This document shows positions 23,184-33,729 of a stretch of DNA of 64,000 nt, one piece after another. The position numbers and the translations under genes are program-made. Source of the stretch: Heliocidaris erythrogramma (lineage: Eukaryota; Echinodermata; Echinoidea; Camarodonta; Echinometridae). The DNA is taken from NCBI GenBank assembly GCA_025617745.1, contig CM046856.1, positions 36,388,208-36,452,207 on the forward strand, written 5' to 3'. Each line of letters opens with the position of its first letter. Position 1 is the stretch's first letter. The notes beneath the pieces are model-generated. The model worked only from the letters and a program-made list of their open reading frames with translations, ran no database searches and had not been told where the DNA came from.

Positions 23184-23278
23184 AATATTCTGGTCTATCG
23201 GTAAAGCACATGACTACCATGGTCAAGGTACCTGGTTCGATCCCCGGGGCCGATTTTTTTTTTTTTTTTTTTTTTTTT
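23184..23278 (+). ncRNA. tRNA-like RNA polymerase III unit inside copy A
   Basis: An A-box-like TGGTCTATCGG (23191-23201) and a perfect B-box GGTTCGATCCC (23234-23244) are 32 bp apart, as in tRNA genes. A T run of about 24 (23254-23278) follows, the normal polymerase III stop. Between the boxes TGAC-TACCATG-GTCA could form a 4-bp anticodon-like stem whose 7-base loop holds CCA. The T-arm pairs at 4 of 5 positions, but the acceptor stem does not pair. It is therefore a tRNA-derived, SINE-head-like unit and not a working tRNA. Transcription is inferred only. Confidence 0.6.
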
Positions 23279-24272
23279 GGCTTCTTTTTGCCTGTCATTT
23301 TACCATCCTCTTCGACTATTGTAACATAAAAAATCACAAATCATGTAATAAACTGCCTTATTTTCCATATTATGTCTATTAGAAAGTAGTGTGCAGTAGT
23401 TTGTGTACAACCCTATGGAAATTGTGATTTCCTGTCCTGTATTAGAGCTATGGGGTTAATCTCCCAAGTATCCTGTATCATCGTAATGATCATCATCGCT
23501 ATTATTATATCATCGCCATCATCATTATATCATTATAATCATCATATCATTATAATCATCATAATCACCATTATCATCATCACCATAATCATTTTACAAT
23601 GACCGTTACACATTTTGCTACATTCCTGTCCTCAAGAAGCATCTCCATTCATGGCATTCTTGACATCCTATCTTCAGTTTAGTATTTTCCCATTATTATG
23701 ATCATCCTGATTACAATCATGATCGTACAAATTGAAAGACAGACCACCTAATTCGTCCTCATGACGAATTCTATTCTAATTTTGTTTTTACTTTTGTAAT
23801 ACGCATGTAAACAAAACAAAACAAATGGACAATAAAGAATGAATTGAAAAATGGATCATAATATGCAGCAAGAAATGAGAGGAAATGGCAGTTCCCCACA
23901 CTCTGGGGTTAATTTGAGATGCCATGGAAAGGCAAACCTTTATGGAATGTACACAAAGGTTTATAATACTATGACCTCCCCCATCCATACATCTAGGACT
24001 GTGTACACACTCCTGCTAAACAGCTGTTGTGGTGGTGAAAACTGGGCTAACACTATTCAGATGACTGTAAAACCCCCCTCCTGATACCGGCTAGTCTTGG
24101 AGCTGCAAGCGCTTTTATCGTCCATCGACATCAAAACTGGGCTCATGCTCCTCACGTAGTTTGAAATCACAGCTTCTGTTTTAATAGACACTCTAATAAA
24201 ATGCACCTTCATCTAGAGCTAAATTTAATCCTGTCAAACAAGTGAGTTTTGACAGAAGCTGCTACATTACAG

Positions 24273-25763
24273 TAGACAGGTCCACACAAACGGAGCTAAA
24301 ATTTAAGTTTCACTTGTAGTTTCAAAACTTTAAGTTAACTTGTAGTTAACTTAAACTTCAACTCGCCGTGCGCAATGACGAAGAACTCAACAAGATCTTG
24401 TAGTTTCAGACCGCATGAACAGACTCGTAATTTCGAAACTTTAAGTTTACTTGTAGTTCTAGAACCACAAGTGAGCTCATGGTTAACGCCGAAACCACAA
24501 GCAGCAGGGGGTCCTCCTTCGTAGTTTCATCCTGTGTAGACAGAATAAACTTTAAGTTTCACAAGCTGGTAGTTAAAGTAGAACACTGATGATTTTAAAT
24601 ATTGGCTTAATACTTATTATTGCATAGATGGCATAAATTAAACAAGGTTATCCAAATTTAAAGCTTGGAAACATTTGAATTAATGATTATTATCAATTAT
24701 AAAACGGTAAAATACAGCCCCCGATATAGCAGCTGAAAAGCTCCTTGAACGCTGCTGAGATGTGTGACGACACAAGAGGGGCGAGCCCTGTCTAAGCAGA
24801 CGATGTCCCATAACATTATACACATTTTTCAGTGCCTGTTTTGTCATCTCCTCTTCACTTATTTCTCTTACTTGACTAGCGTCAGTCTTAATGTTAGTCT
24901 GTTGCCTCACTCTTAACTTCGTGTATGGTATTATTTTGATGAAAAATGCAGCGTTAAAAAAATAAAGGAATCAGTAACTTGTAAACAAAATAAGACGCCA
25001 TTGTATTTTCAGCTGCTTGCACCGCGGCATGTTCGGCGTTTCAAGAGGGAACGAATACCATCCAGCTATTATTCGCAGGGCTTTTCAATTTGAAAATGGG
25101 GTTTATTTCATTGATCATTGACCCTTCTCCTGTGTATTTACAATCAAACGGTTTTAGTTATCAGAATCAGTTCACTTTCCCTTTTAGAATGGTGTGAAAT
25201 AAGGTCATGTTTAAATGTACCAAACTCTTTATAATTTGATAAATAATTGCATTGCAATTACGTTCATTCATTATAGGACGTCGTCTGCTTAAGCAGGATC
25301 GATCCCTCGTATGACGACATCAAAACATCGCTATATTTCTGGCGAATCCTCGGATATTCCACATGCTGAGAAGAGCTTTTATTTATGTTGTTTTTATAAT
25401 CATCATATACGCAGTTGACATAAAACTTATACGATTGCCATCTGTAAGCTTCCCAATTTCTAGTGATACATTAATTGCCATATTTGTGATTTTCTTGAGT
25501 GTTCTACTTTAACGATTACCTCTCTGTTCATGTTAAACTTACGGGTCATGCCCTTTGCATGAATTATGAACACAGGATCTATATGTGTACTGTACGCACA
25601 TTCGGTAGAACGACGACAATCGCTCGGCCTGTAGTTTTATAACAACGAGCATCGTTCTTTCGGGCCCATGTGAACCCTTGTTATGGTTAGCGAGTCGTTT
25701 CGTTAACTTAAAGTTTCGCTAACCTAAAGTTTCAAAACCATAAGTCCCGTATGAACGGAGCTA
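24273..25763 (+). mobile_element. MITE family P, copy 1, split by a nested element
   Basis: The left end TAGACAGGTCCACACAAACG and right end ACGGAGCTA frame sequence full of TAGTTTCAAAACTTTAAGTT words and their inverses. It matches the reverse complement of 45083-45473 at both ends, for example GAACCACAAG, GGTTAACGCCGAAACCACAAG and CTCTCTGTTCATG. Copy 1 is longer because another element (24577-25508) sits in it at a TTAA. Without the insert the host is about 555 bp. No coding sequence; superfamily undetermined. Confidence 0.75.
24577..25508. mobile_element. TTAA-flanked palindromic element nested in MITE P
   Basis: 932 bp between TTAA at 24573-24576 and TTAA at 25509-25512. Both ends read AGTAGAACACT (11-bp perfect inverted repeat). 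Inside, a ~48-bp arm (about 24763-24811, with TAAGCAGACGATGTCC) is mirrored at 25275-25330 (GGACGTCGTCTGCTTA). The unoccupied site is visible in copy 2 of MITE P (TTAA at 45247-45250). TTAA targets are used by piggyBac and Kolobok families. The 76-codon minus-strand frame at 24680-24910 overlaps the arm and has no recognised domain. Confidence 0.75.
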
Positions 25764-27085
25764 GTGCTGGGGTTAGTCTACAGCTTAGATAAGGGCTCAG
25801 TCATTAAAGGGATACTCAACCGCAGATTGTGGACGTTTTAATGCCGCGAGAGGGCACCGTCATCGTTACCTGATCATGCTGTTGCCCCACGGGGCGCAAA
25901 CCTCGGACAGACTTGTCACCGCACAACATGCACGCTCCGCCCGAGCTCGAGCTCTCGTGCGAGATTCGGTCGGCTTCATGCAGTCGAAATGTAATCCCAC
26001 TCAGTCCAACGGATGCGTTTGACGCCCAACTTTGTAAATGGGGCTTACGCAATCCTGTTTATCATAATATATTTATACATAAATGGTTGGTTTTGTTTAT
26101 CCATTTGCTGTGCTTGGCACGCTATTTGTATCCTAATGCTGCTGTGTGCTCTCTCTGCACATACATGTGTTGTAGTAAATGAAGGTGTGAATCTATCATA
26201 AGCATAATTTATATTTCTCATGGCATGGGGCCTCGGGGCTGGAGCCAAGCTCCAAATAATATTATAACTAATTTTTGTCACATCAAAGATTGCTTATCTC
26301 TTAAAAATATATGTTCCTCACTGAAAAAAAAAATGTGCTTCAGAGGCATCTTGAAAAAGCAGTTTGAGCCAACACTTTTCTTACGGAAAATTCATAGTGC
26401 AGATCTCATTTAAAATATTAAAGTAAACTGCAAATACCAGTTAGAACCAATTCTAGGCTCTTCTACTTGAATGTCACAGCTCATCCAGTTAAACGAGACT
26501 AGCTTTTTGCTCATAAAAAGGTTATGCATTTCAGATCAATTCTACCAGCTTTGCTATGAATCATTACACATATTTACAATAAACACTTCCCTGCAGCAAT
26601 GACCCAAATCAGAATAGACCAATCATCACAGTCATGTGATCAAGTGACAATCACAGCTAAAGGGAGCTGCTGCATTGTTATTCAAGCCTAGGCCTTGATT
26701 ATATACATTGCAATCTGTGAGCCATGCAAAACGGAGAGAAGTATGAATAATTTTTCTTCAGGCATAGAACAAATAGACATGGCTTTTATGAAAAAGGGGG
26801 TATTCATATCGTCCTTGAATGTATTTGTTGTAATGTTCCAGATGAGAACAAAAAAATAGATGAATGGAGGAATAACGTAGTTAACTTTCAGTCAAACAAA
26901 ATCAATTAAATTCCAAGGATTAAAGGGTAATGAAAGAATTGTAAAGTAACAATGCATTCCTGATGCTGGATAATTGCCAAAGTGTCTAAAAGCTATTTTG
27001 AATACTGGTAAGACTGAAAAAATATTTTTGTTACAATTACGTGGTTTTAGGCAATAACATGTTGCAAACAAAAGAAACATGCCTT
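25764..27085. other. GC-rich patch then AT-rich DNA
   Basis: From 25806 a TTAAAGGGATACTCAACC word, typical of MITE ends, opens a GC/CpG-rich stretch to about 26050. The minus-strand frame over it (with CMLCGDKSVRGLRP) ends at a CAG|GTAACG donor-like site, but no protein is recognised. The remainder is AT-rich with no gene seen. Confidence 0.35.
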
Positions 27086-27089
27086 TTAA

Positions 27090-27511
27090 GTCCACTGCAC
27101 ACTAAACGATCGTTCTGCTATCCGATTTCGGAAGAAAATGTAATAGCATTTGATATGAACATTTAAACACATAGTATTTCTGACTGAGGTTCTCAGTTGT
27201 CATATAGATGGTAAACTCTAATATATGGTCTATTGTAAGCTTTCTAGTCTGAAGAAAGGCCAAATCGGCTCCAAGTGGTAGTGACGTCAGTCCACGATTT
27301 TAAACTGATTTGGCCCTTATTGCAGGTATAAGGCTGACAGCGCTCCTAAACCCTATGTTTAGTATTTATATTACTGTTCATAAACTGAATCAGGTAAATT
27401 TTATTTGTTAAAATTCCCATATTTAATACTATTGCGATTTATATCCAAAATCGTATCACAGTCGATCGTATCACAGTCATTCATCACAGTCATTCATTGT
27501 GTCTGGTGGGC
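27090..27511. mobile_element. TTAA-flanked MITE
   Basis: 422 bp between TTAA at 27086-27089 and 27512-27515. The ends are GTCCACTGCACACTAAACG and the inverse of GTGTCTGGTGGGC, a 13-bp imperfect terminal inverted repeat. Direct words ATCGTATCACAGTC/CATTCATCACAGTC repeat near the right end. No coding capacity. Confidence 0.7.
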
Positions 27512-27519
27512 TTAAAGAG

Positions 27520-28829
27520 TGGGGCACAATGAAAGTACCTTTGTTCATCACCCCTCCCCCTTGCCCCCTAAAAGAAACTTTTTAATCTTGCTTGAATTAC
27601 TTTCTGTCAAGTAGTTTCAGTTAATTCAGATTCACTGAATACCGATATATCAAGAGCGAAAATAAATTTTGTAAATATTCACTGCCATTTCTGACATTTT
27701 GATCTTTATCAATGGCAGGTTGCAAACTATTCATATCACTTTATTTTTCAAATTCTTTTCCATACAAAAATTATTTTTCTAGAAACTTCCAATGATTTGA
27801 TGAGGAAATATCAATTCCAAAGGAAGGGCTGGAATAGATCTTCAAGCAGGGTTGATTGGAGAGAAAACAAAAAATGCAAAGATTGTGCTGGGGGGAAGAG
27901 CAAGCAAATCCGCCCGCTCCATTTTCGGCATATCATGTTTTTAGCATATATCATAACGGTGGCGGCAGCACCCAACTCTGCATTATCCCCCACTATCTGG
28001 GTTACACAAATGCCAAATATTCATCTCGTCTCCATTGATAGGGTCTCCGGCTGGCTGTGGAGAACGTGTGCAGCACAATGTGTGAAAAGTGCCACATTGT
28101 GTCTCCCCCTGGTTTCTCACACAATAGCGCTACAATCGAAAATGTGTGCTGACTATCCAAACTAGGCCTTATACCATCTCTTTCTTTGCATAGCCTGTTT
28201 GACATTTATATCTGGCTCGCAAATCACAAATCGAAGGGGGGGGTTGTACATTGTGGAAAAAAATTTGCAGGAGCACGCTGGTGAATTATTACTTCCATCA
28301 AATAGTATGTCTTTACAAGCCATATTTGTTTTTTCCTCTCTCTCTTTTCCTTCTTTCTCCTTCTTTTTATGTACATTGACTGCACTTTCCTCCTCTTGCT
28401 CATAAACATGCAAAGTAAATGCTCATTCCATTTTTCTCTGCATTTCCCCTTTATTCATGAAGAAATACAGTAATTACATTCTATTCAAACTTTTTTTTTG
28501 TTGCATTTCCTCACCTCATAAAACTACCCACATATTCATAGACGTACCTAAGCATAATATTGCCCGGTTGGAGGGGGGAGGGGTGGGTTGGGCTGATGCC
28601 TCTTGCCCAAATAGCAACCAATCGGTTTACAAGTTTTGCAAGCAGGTGAAGCGAGCTAGCATTTATTATGATAAAAATGTAACTGCATCATCAAAATACA
28701 CTAGATAAGAAATAAGAATTGTATATTCAGCCATCTCTGGCCCGTAAAATATTAAGTGCATGTTTAAAGCCAGTGTCTACATGTATGAATGTGGAGCATT
28801 TTTAAAATGTGTGGTTTGCATATTCTACT
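27520..28829. other. No gene supported; one GC-richer unique patch
   Basis: 27900-28170 is GC-richer than its surroundings and non-repetitive. A 122-codon plus frame covers it, but it has no recognisable domain and overlaps equally open minus frames. It could be a regulatory element or an exon; the sequence does not decide. Confidence 0.35.
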
Positions 28830-28831
28830 TA

Positions 28832-30451
28832 CGGTATAGTCGCGTGTACACGGCACACACGTATATAAGGCGCACCCATACTTTCGACCCTCTGTATTAA
28901 AAAAAAAAAATATTGCCGTCTTTGCACATGGCGCGATTCTATCGCGTGATAATACATACGAGGCTCGGAATCGGCCCCAGAATGAGTGAAAGTTTGAACT
29001 TCCAGTCATATCAGCGCCGCTACTTAGCTCAGCTACTTAGCTCCACAAAAATCTATCAGTAGGCCTACATATGTATACAGTGTGTGTATACGTAGGGGTA
29101 TGTGTGTGTACAACGCCGTTAATAGCGCACACTTCATTGTATGAGCAAGACAGGGAAACTCACGCGGGAGAGCTTGGAAGAGCTAGAGAGAGAGCGTGAG
29201 CGAGGGAGCGAGAGAGCGTGAGCGAGGGAGCGAGGGAGCGAGATGAATATTTAGGGGGCAGGGCTAGGGACAGAACATAATATATCATTGCTGGTTTGCA
29301 TATCTAAATCCGGTGTAATAATATAAAAATTAATGAAACAAATCAACGAAATTTACTCCGGAATGGAAACTCGGCGTTTGAAGAACTAACAACACCACAC
29401 ACACAAACACACCAAAAAATAAAAAATAAATAAATCACGGAAAAAGAAAAAGTCTGAGAAGAAAATATAAAATGAAAAGATAGCTTTCAGGTCTTTAGAA
29501 AAATTCGAGGCACAAATTTATTCATTGTTAGAGTACATCAGAATTAAGAAATATTAAGATAAGGAATAGTAATAATTTTCTTTAAAAGTAGGCCCACCGA
29601 AAGAGGGAATTTACGAAGAAAAAACCTAGATCAAATATCAAAAGCAATGGTCAACAATTAAGCCTGCCCCTCACTTAAAAATATAAGACATTGAAGAACT
29701 ATAAAGGAAAACCCCTCCAAAATTTGAGGAAACGAAATATTATTCATACCACCGTGACGGTACAAAATAATAATTCAAACTAGGCTACCAATCGGAAGAA
29801 AAATTATTGTTCGTTAGAATCGAAGAAAAAAAAATGGCGCCCGTAGGTCACATGTAAAATAGAAAAAGGAAGATGCCAGAGGCCGTTTATAAAGAGAGCT
29901 GTAACACGCGCATAATAATCCTGCACGTATGCTGTCTTTGTGTAAAACATGGCGGATCAGTGTAGATACTCTCTGTAGCTAGCTCATGCCGTTTATCGCG
30001 CGCGCGCCACCTCTTGGTCATACCACGTACAGTCATCTACAGCCACCTTGCGAACAAATGAAAAAGACGATCTATTTTCATCATTATAGCCGCGAATTCA
30101 ATCTGGTTTTCATCATTACAGTTATGAAAGTGAAGCTTAGACTAGGATTACACTGGCCATGTATGTAGAATTTCGATAATTGTTTTATAAAGCGGAGTTT
30201 TTAATATAAAAATCGGACAATTGTCGTTCAACTGCACACTACCCCGATACAGTGCAATGACATAGGCCTAGTGTTACAGGTGATATGTCCGGCCGCGCCG
30301 GGGGCCTGGGGCGGTGGGTAGCGCTGGCGGGCAAGACCCAGTAAGAGCTGCATTTCGTTGTCATTTCCTTGTACTCGTTTATATGGCGCACCCCGACTTT
30401 TGACATTCTCTGCCATGAAAAAAAGTGCGCCGTATACACGCGACTATACGG
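28832..30451. mobile_element. 1.6-kb TA-flanked element with CGGTATAGTCGCGTG ends
   Basis: TA at 28830-28831 and 30452-30453 flank inverted ends that share TATAGTCGCGTGTAYACGGC (20 bp, one transition). Just inside both ends, in direct orientation, lies TATAWGGCGCACCC-n-ACTTT. TA flanks suit a Tc1/mariner-like element, but that assignment is inference. The 1.5-kb interior contains a GAGCGAGG-type run (29185-29243), AATAAA-rich DNA, ATGGCGCCC and CATGGCGGATC words, and CGCGCGCGCC at 29999-30008. It has no long open frame, so the copy is non-autonomous or carries captured host DNA. Confidence 0.75.
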
Positions 30452-30514
30452 TAGATTTCATGATATCAGAGACAGAATGTATCCAATGAATGCTCACAGG
30501 TACATGTTATTTTT

Positions 30515-30882
30515 CCAAAGGTTAATAATTCTGAAGTTTCATTTTCCCAAAGGTTTGTTACTCCTACGGTTCGTAATTCTAGAAATGAAATAGGGTTCCT
30601 AATTCCGAAAATAAAAAAGGGTTCGTATTTCCAAAGGTTTGTAATTCCGAAAACGGATGTAGGGCTCTACTGCTTTTCCGGAATTATGAACCTTCGGAAT
30701 AACAAACCTTCGAAATAACAAACCTTCGAAATAACAAACCTTCGGAGTAATGCATCAAATGTTCAGAATTATGAACCCTATTGCATTTTCGGAATTATGA
30801 ACCCCCTGCTGTGGGAGATTTGTGTTTCGGAATTACGAAACTTCGCAAATATGAACCTTGTGAAAACAAACCTTCGGAAAAA
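30515..30882. repeat. Inverted array of TTCCGAA-type words
   Basis: The left half holds repeated AAGGTTYGTWATTCCGAA words (30516, 30549, 30568, 30594, 30620, 30634). The right half holds the inverse, TTCGGAATWAYRAACC, in tandem 16-18-bp units (30677-30880). Symmetry is centred near 30660-30672, and AATAGGGTTC occurs in both halves in opposite sense. The whole is about 370 bp and has no coding capacity. I infer a fold-back element made of internal short tandem repeats. Confidence 0.7.
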
Positions 30883-30889
30883 CGAGTAC

Positions 30890-32505
30890 CCCCTAATTCC
30901 ATGAGGTTGGGGCAAAATTTATGATGACGTATATGTAACGCTTCTATAACATATGGAACATGAAGTCATCTGTAGAAGATTTTTATGCAATGAATGTAGT
31001 GCCCAGCCAGGATTATTCCTGTTTCAGGTGGTACTCTTTCAAAGCTTTGCTTTAAATGCATATCCCTTTTTACCACTATTACATCAACATGACATTTACA
31101 TAACATTACACACAATTTTGGTCTGCCATATTGATTCACCATGAAGCTAGAGTACTTTAAATCCAGAAAATTTTGCGACATAAAACTTTCACAAATTATT
31201 AATCACAGTCAATTTTGCAGCAAGAAACTTTGGCGAATTGCAATAATTTTATGTTGTTTCAATTGTGATTTGATTTTTTCGCGGCATGAAACTTCCGCGA
31301 ATTTTGCGAGTTTCATGCACGCACAAATTTCTGGTTTTACAATGCTTACTTCTCAACATAAGCGGCTTGTGCTTCTGATGCTGAACGCAATCTTAGCAAA
31401 CACTGTTTTGGTTGATAAGAGACATACTATCAGTTCCTCACTTCTGGTATGTCACAAAAATTGCCCCAACCCTGTGGAATGCCACTGTGGAATTCAAATC
31501 TCAATGATCATTTCATCTAAAGCACAAATTTCGATACTGCTCAGGCAGTTATTTATATCAGCATGTAGGAGGGAGTTCACAAAGATCTCCCTGGCATACA
31601 GCTCCCACGCATCTCGTTCTAAATATAGCCCAATGTATATCACCATTACCCAACCCTTCAAAACAGTACCCACTCCAGTAACATGACCTTAAGTAACCTT
31701 TTAATATCCAACCCACTCATGCATCAATATGCACTCCATGAACTCCTGACCAAAACGAGGATTGTGCTTCATTTACGTTCATCCAATATAGATCATACCA
31801 ACTCCTTGATCATACAAATCTCATAATTTGATTAATAAAACTGAATTCCCAGAAACTTTACAGTGGCTTTGTTCTTCTTTAGTTTTTCTTTTCATATAGT
31901 CCAATATATCTAAGTATTTTTATCTCTCGTCTTTCCCTTTACAAATCTCTCTTCTTCCTGTGGTATTATACTCTCTAATTTGCATCATATTTTTGCATAG
32001 TAGTTCTACAAAAATTGAAATTTACTCCATCTTTTCGAATTTTCCAATAATGCAGTGACGGTATTTCTACATTTATAGCCCTTTACAAAGCCACAATTTC
32101 GTAACTTTCCATTTCTTCAGCGAAACAGAAATATGAGGGACCAGAGAGAAGCTTTGGAAAGTGCTTAAAGAACTATGAAAAGAGGAGAAAAAATCTCAGC
32201 ACAATAAAAACATTAAAATGCAAATGTTTTACAATCTCAAGTCCAAAAAGAGTTCCCAATGAGCACTGTGATTCTTTCTCTTACTCTTAGACTATTAAAT
32301 GGCAAAAAAATTTTAGTCAGGACAGATAACATCAGTTTTCTAGTCATGTACAACAGTTGAAAAGATAAAAGCCTGTATTCTAAAAAAACCTGCCAAACTT
32401 GTAAGCCAGGTTTAAACCCTGGAAGTAAATGCTTTGAGTGGTCCATTGATATACAGAGTGCCACAAGTAAAACTTCATTCATTTCAAATCATCATAATTC
32501 TGTAT
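30890..32505. other. No gene supported
   Basis: Contains a decayed copy (about 31150-31345) of the TTTCGCG-word repeat also present at 10613-10825. The 181-codon plus frame (31141-31686) starts in that repeat and has no recognised domain. Confidence 0.4.
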
Positions 32506-32511
32506 CTGTGT

Positions 32512-32645
32512 GCATGCATGTGCTTTCCAGGGTGATTGGGTAAATTTTGTTGATTCCAAAACCTCACAGTCTACACCAAACATGATCAACCTTTCCCAAT
32601 TTCTTTGAGACAGTTTCTTTCTCAGTGCAATCCCCTATTTTCTAC
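32512..32645 (+). mobile_element. SINE-like repeat fragment R1
   Basis: GCATGTGCTTTCCAGGGTGA then GATTCCAAAACCTCACAG then TTTGAGACAGTTTC matches the 3' half of the copy at 33388-33728 (minus strand). It lacks both ends. Confidence 0.6.
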
Positions 32646-32728
32646 CCCATTTTCATGATTTCATGATTAAAGAGGAGGTTGGGTTCTAGAAAAGGGAACG
32701 AAAAAAAATTGTGAGCTTTCTCATTCTG

Positions 32729-33000
32729 TTTATGTCAATTTGGAAGAACATCATAGTAGAAACATCCCCTGAAAAGGATTGCTTTTCAAATGCTGTAATA
32801 CTTAAAATATGACAAGAAATAGCTGAAATTTTTGGGTCAAACATTCATACCACATGTGCATGCAGTCCCATATACTCATTTCTGTGTGCAGTGCATGTGC
32901 TTTCCAGCGAGATTGGATAAATTTCCCATCATTTTGATGATTCCAAAACCTCACTCTATACACCACTTTTTTTTCTCAGTGCAATCGCATGACCGGAACT
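32729..33000 (+). mobile_element. SINE-like repeat R2, inverted partner of R3
   Basis: From TTTATGTCA then GGAAGAACATCATAGTAGAA to CCTCACTCTATACACC, this stretch matches the reverse complement of 33453-33728 over about 250 bp with small gaps. The 3' tail is missing. R2 and R3 face each other, giving a long inverted repeat with a ~450-bp spacer. Confidence 0.7.
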
Positions 33001-33387
33001 CAACTTTATCTTTAAATCAGACTCTACATGTATATGCTCATCCTAGCTACTTCCCACACACTGGTTATCGCAGAACACCCCGATCTGAATCATTATTCAC
33101 GAGTCAAGACGACGAGAAAACCCAGTATGCACCACCAGCGCGGCACTCTACTCTTACTCTACTCCTAGTACTGTGCTGTTGCTCGTGACATGAAATCATC
33201 AATTCAAATATTGCAGACTGTTCTGGAAATGTGAGAGTTCATGATAATAGAGACACAGCCAAGCGCTTCTTTTTTCCTTCAGCCTATATTGGGGTTTGTT
33301 TGCCACAAGTCTACACACCCACCCAAGAAAACTGGCAACTTTCCTCTTCTTTTTTAAAGATAACGTTGAATTCTGGTCATGCAATTA

Positions 33388-33728
33388 CATAATAATAATA
33401 AGATGCTTATATAGCGCAAAATACAAAATTGTCTCTTTGCGCTTACATTGTGAAAGAAAGTGTCTCAAAGCAAATGGGAAAGGTTGAGCATAGCTACATA
33501 AGAATTGGTATATACTGTGAGGTTTAGGAATCATCAAAAGGATAAGGAATTGACCCAAACTCATTGAAAAGCACATGCACTACACACAGAAATGGGACTG
33601 CATAAACATGTGGCATGACTGAACATTTCAGCTATTTCTTGTCATATTTCGAATATGAGGGCATTTGAGAAGCAATCCTTTTCAGGTGACATTTCTACTA
33701 TGATGTTCTTCCGATCTGACATAAAGTA
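33388..33728 (-). mobile_element. SINE-like repeat R3 with GCGCTATATAAGCATC tail
   Basis: On the minus strand the copy runs from TATGTCAGATCGGAAGAAC to GCGCTATATAAGCATCTT and ends in (ATT)n at about 33388-33400. A short TATATAAGC-type end plus a trinucleotide tail is typical of SINEs mobilised by LINEs of the CR1/L2 type. I see no clear polymerase III boxes at its 5' end, so it may be 5'-truncated. No coding sequence. Confidence 0.6.
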
Positions 33729-33729
33729 C

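Larger units (their letters stand above)
21908..23779 (+). mobile_element. Composite Helentron-like non-autonomous element, copy A
   Basis: 1872 bp. The 5' end opens with a perfect 12-bp-stem hairpin (GGTGGTCTGTCG, TAGT loop, 21909-21936). Near the 3' end GACAGACCACCT (23738-23749) repeats one arm. A hairpin follows (AATTCGTC, CTCAT, GACGAATT; 23750-23770), then CTATTCTAA|T. An inverted word before a short 3' hairpin with a CTRR|T end is the known layout of Helitron2/Helentron non-autonomous elements (HINE/DINE-1 type). The interior holds TGACGTCA sites, CpG alternating tracts, a ~225-bp internal duplication (AATATGTTGTAGCTGA words at ~22823 and ~23049), a tRNA-like unit, and an ATC/ATCATT microsatellite (23480-23600). 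There is no coding sequence. Copy B lies at 55623-57701. Confidence 0.85.

Noticed and set aside
23184-23278. Functional tRNA gene inside copy A
   Set aside because: No acceptor-stem pairing, and the equivalent unit in copy B has a different, non-pairing middle.
23480-23600. ATC repeat as a CRISPR-like array
   Set aside because: It is a simple microsatellite with no spacers of regular length, inside an animal transposable element.
24680-24910. 76-codon minus-strand frame resembling a short domain
   Set aside because: It overlaps one arm of a palindromic TTAA element; no transposase motif is visible.
25806-26052. Cysteine-containing minus frame (CMLCGDKSVRG) as a zinc-finger or receptor exon
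   Set aside because: Only one short motif-like word, adjacent to a MITE-end-like sequence; spacing of cysteines fits no finger I know.
27797-28165. 122-codon plus-strand frame
   Set aside because: No domain recognised, overlapping minus frames are equally open; kept only as a GC-rich patch of interest.
31141-31686. 181-codon plus-strand frame
   Set aside because: It begins in a dispersed repeat, has no recognisable domain and no supporting splice or start context.
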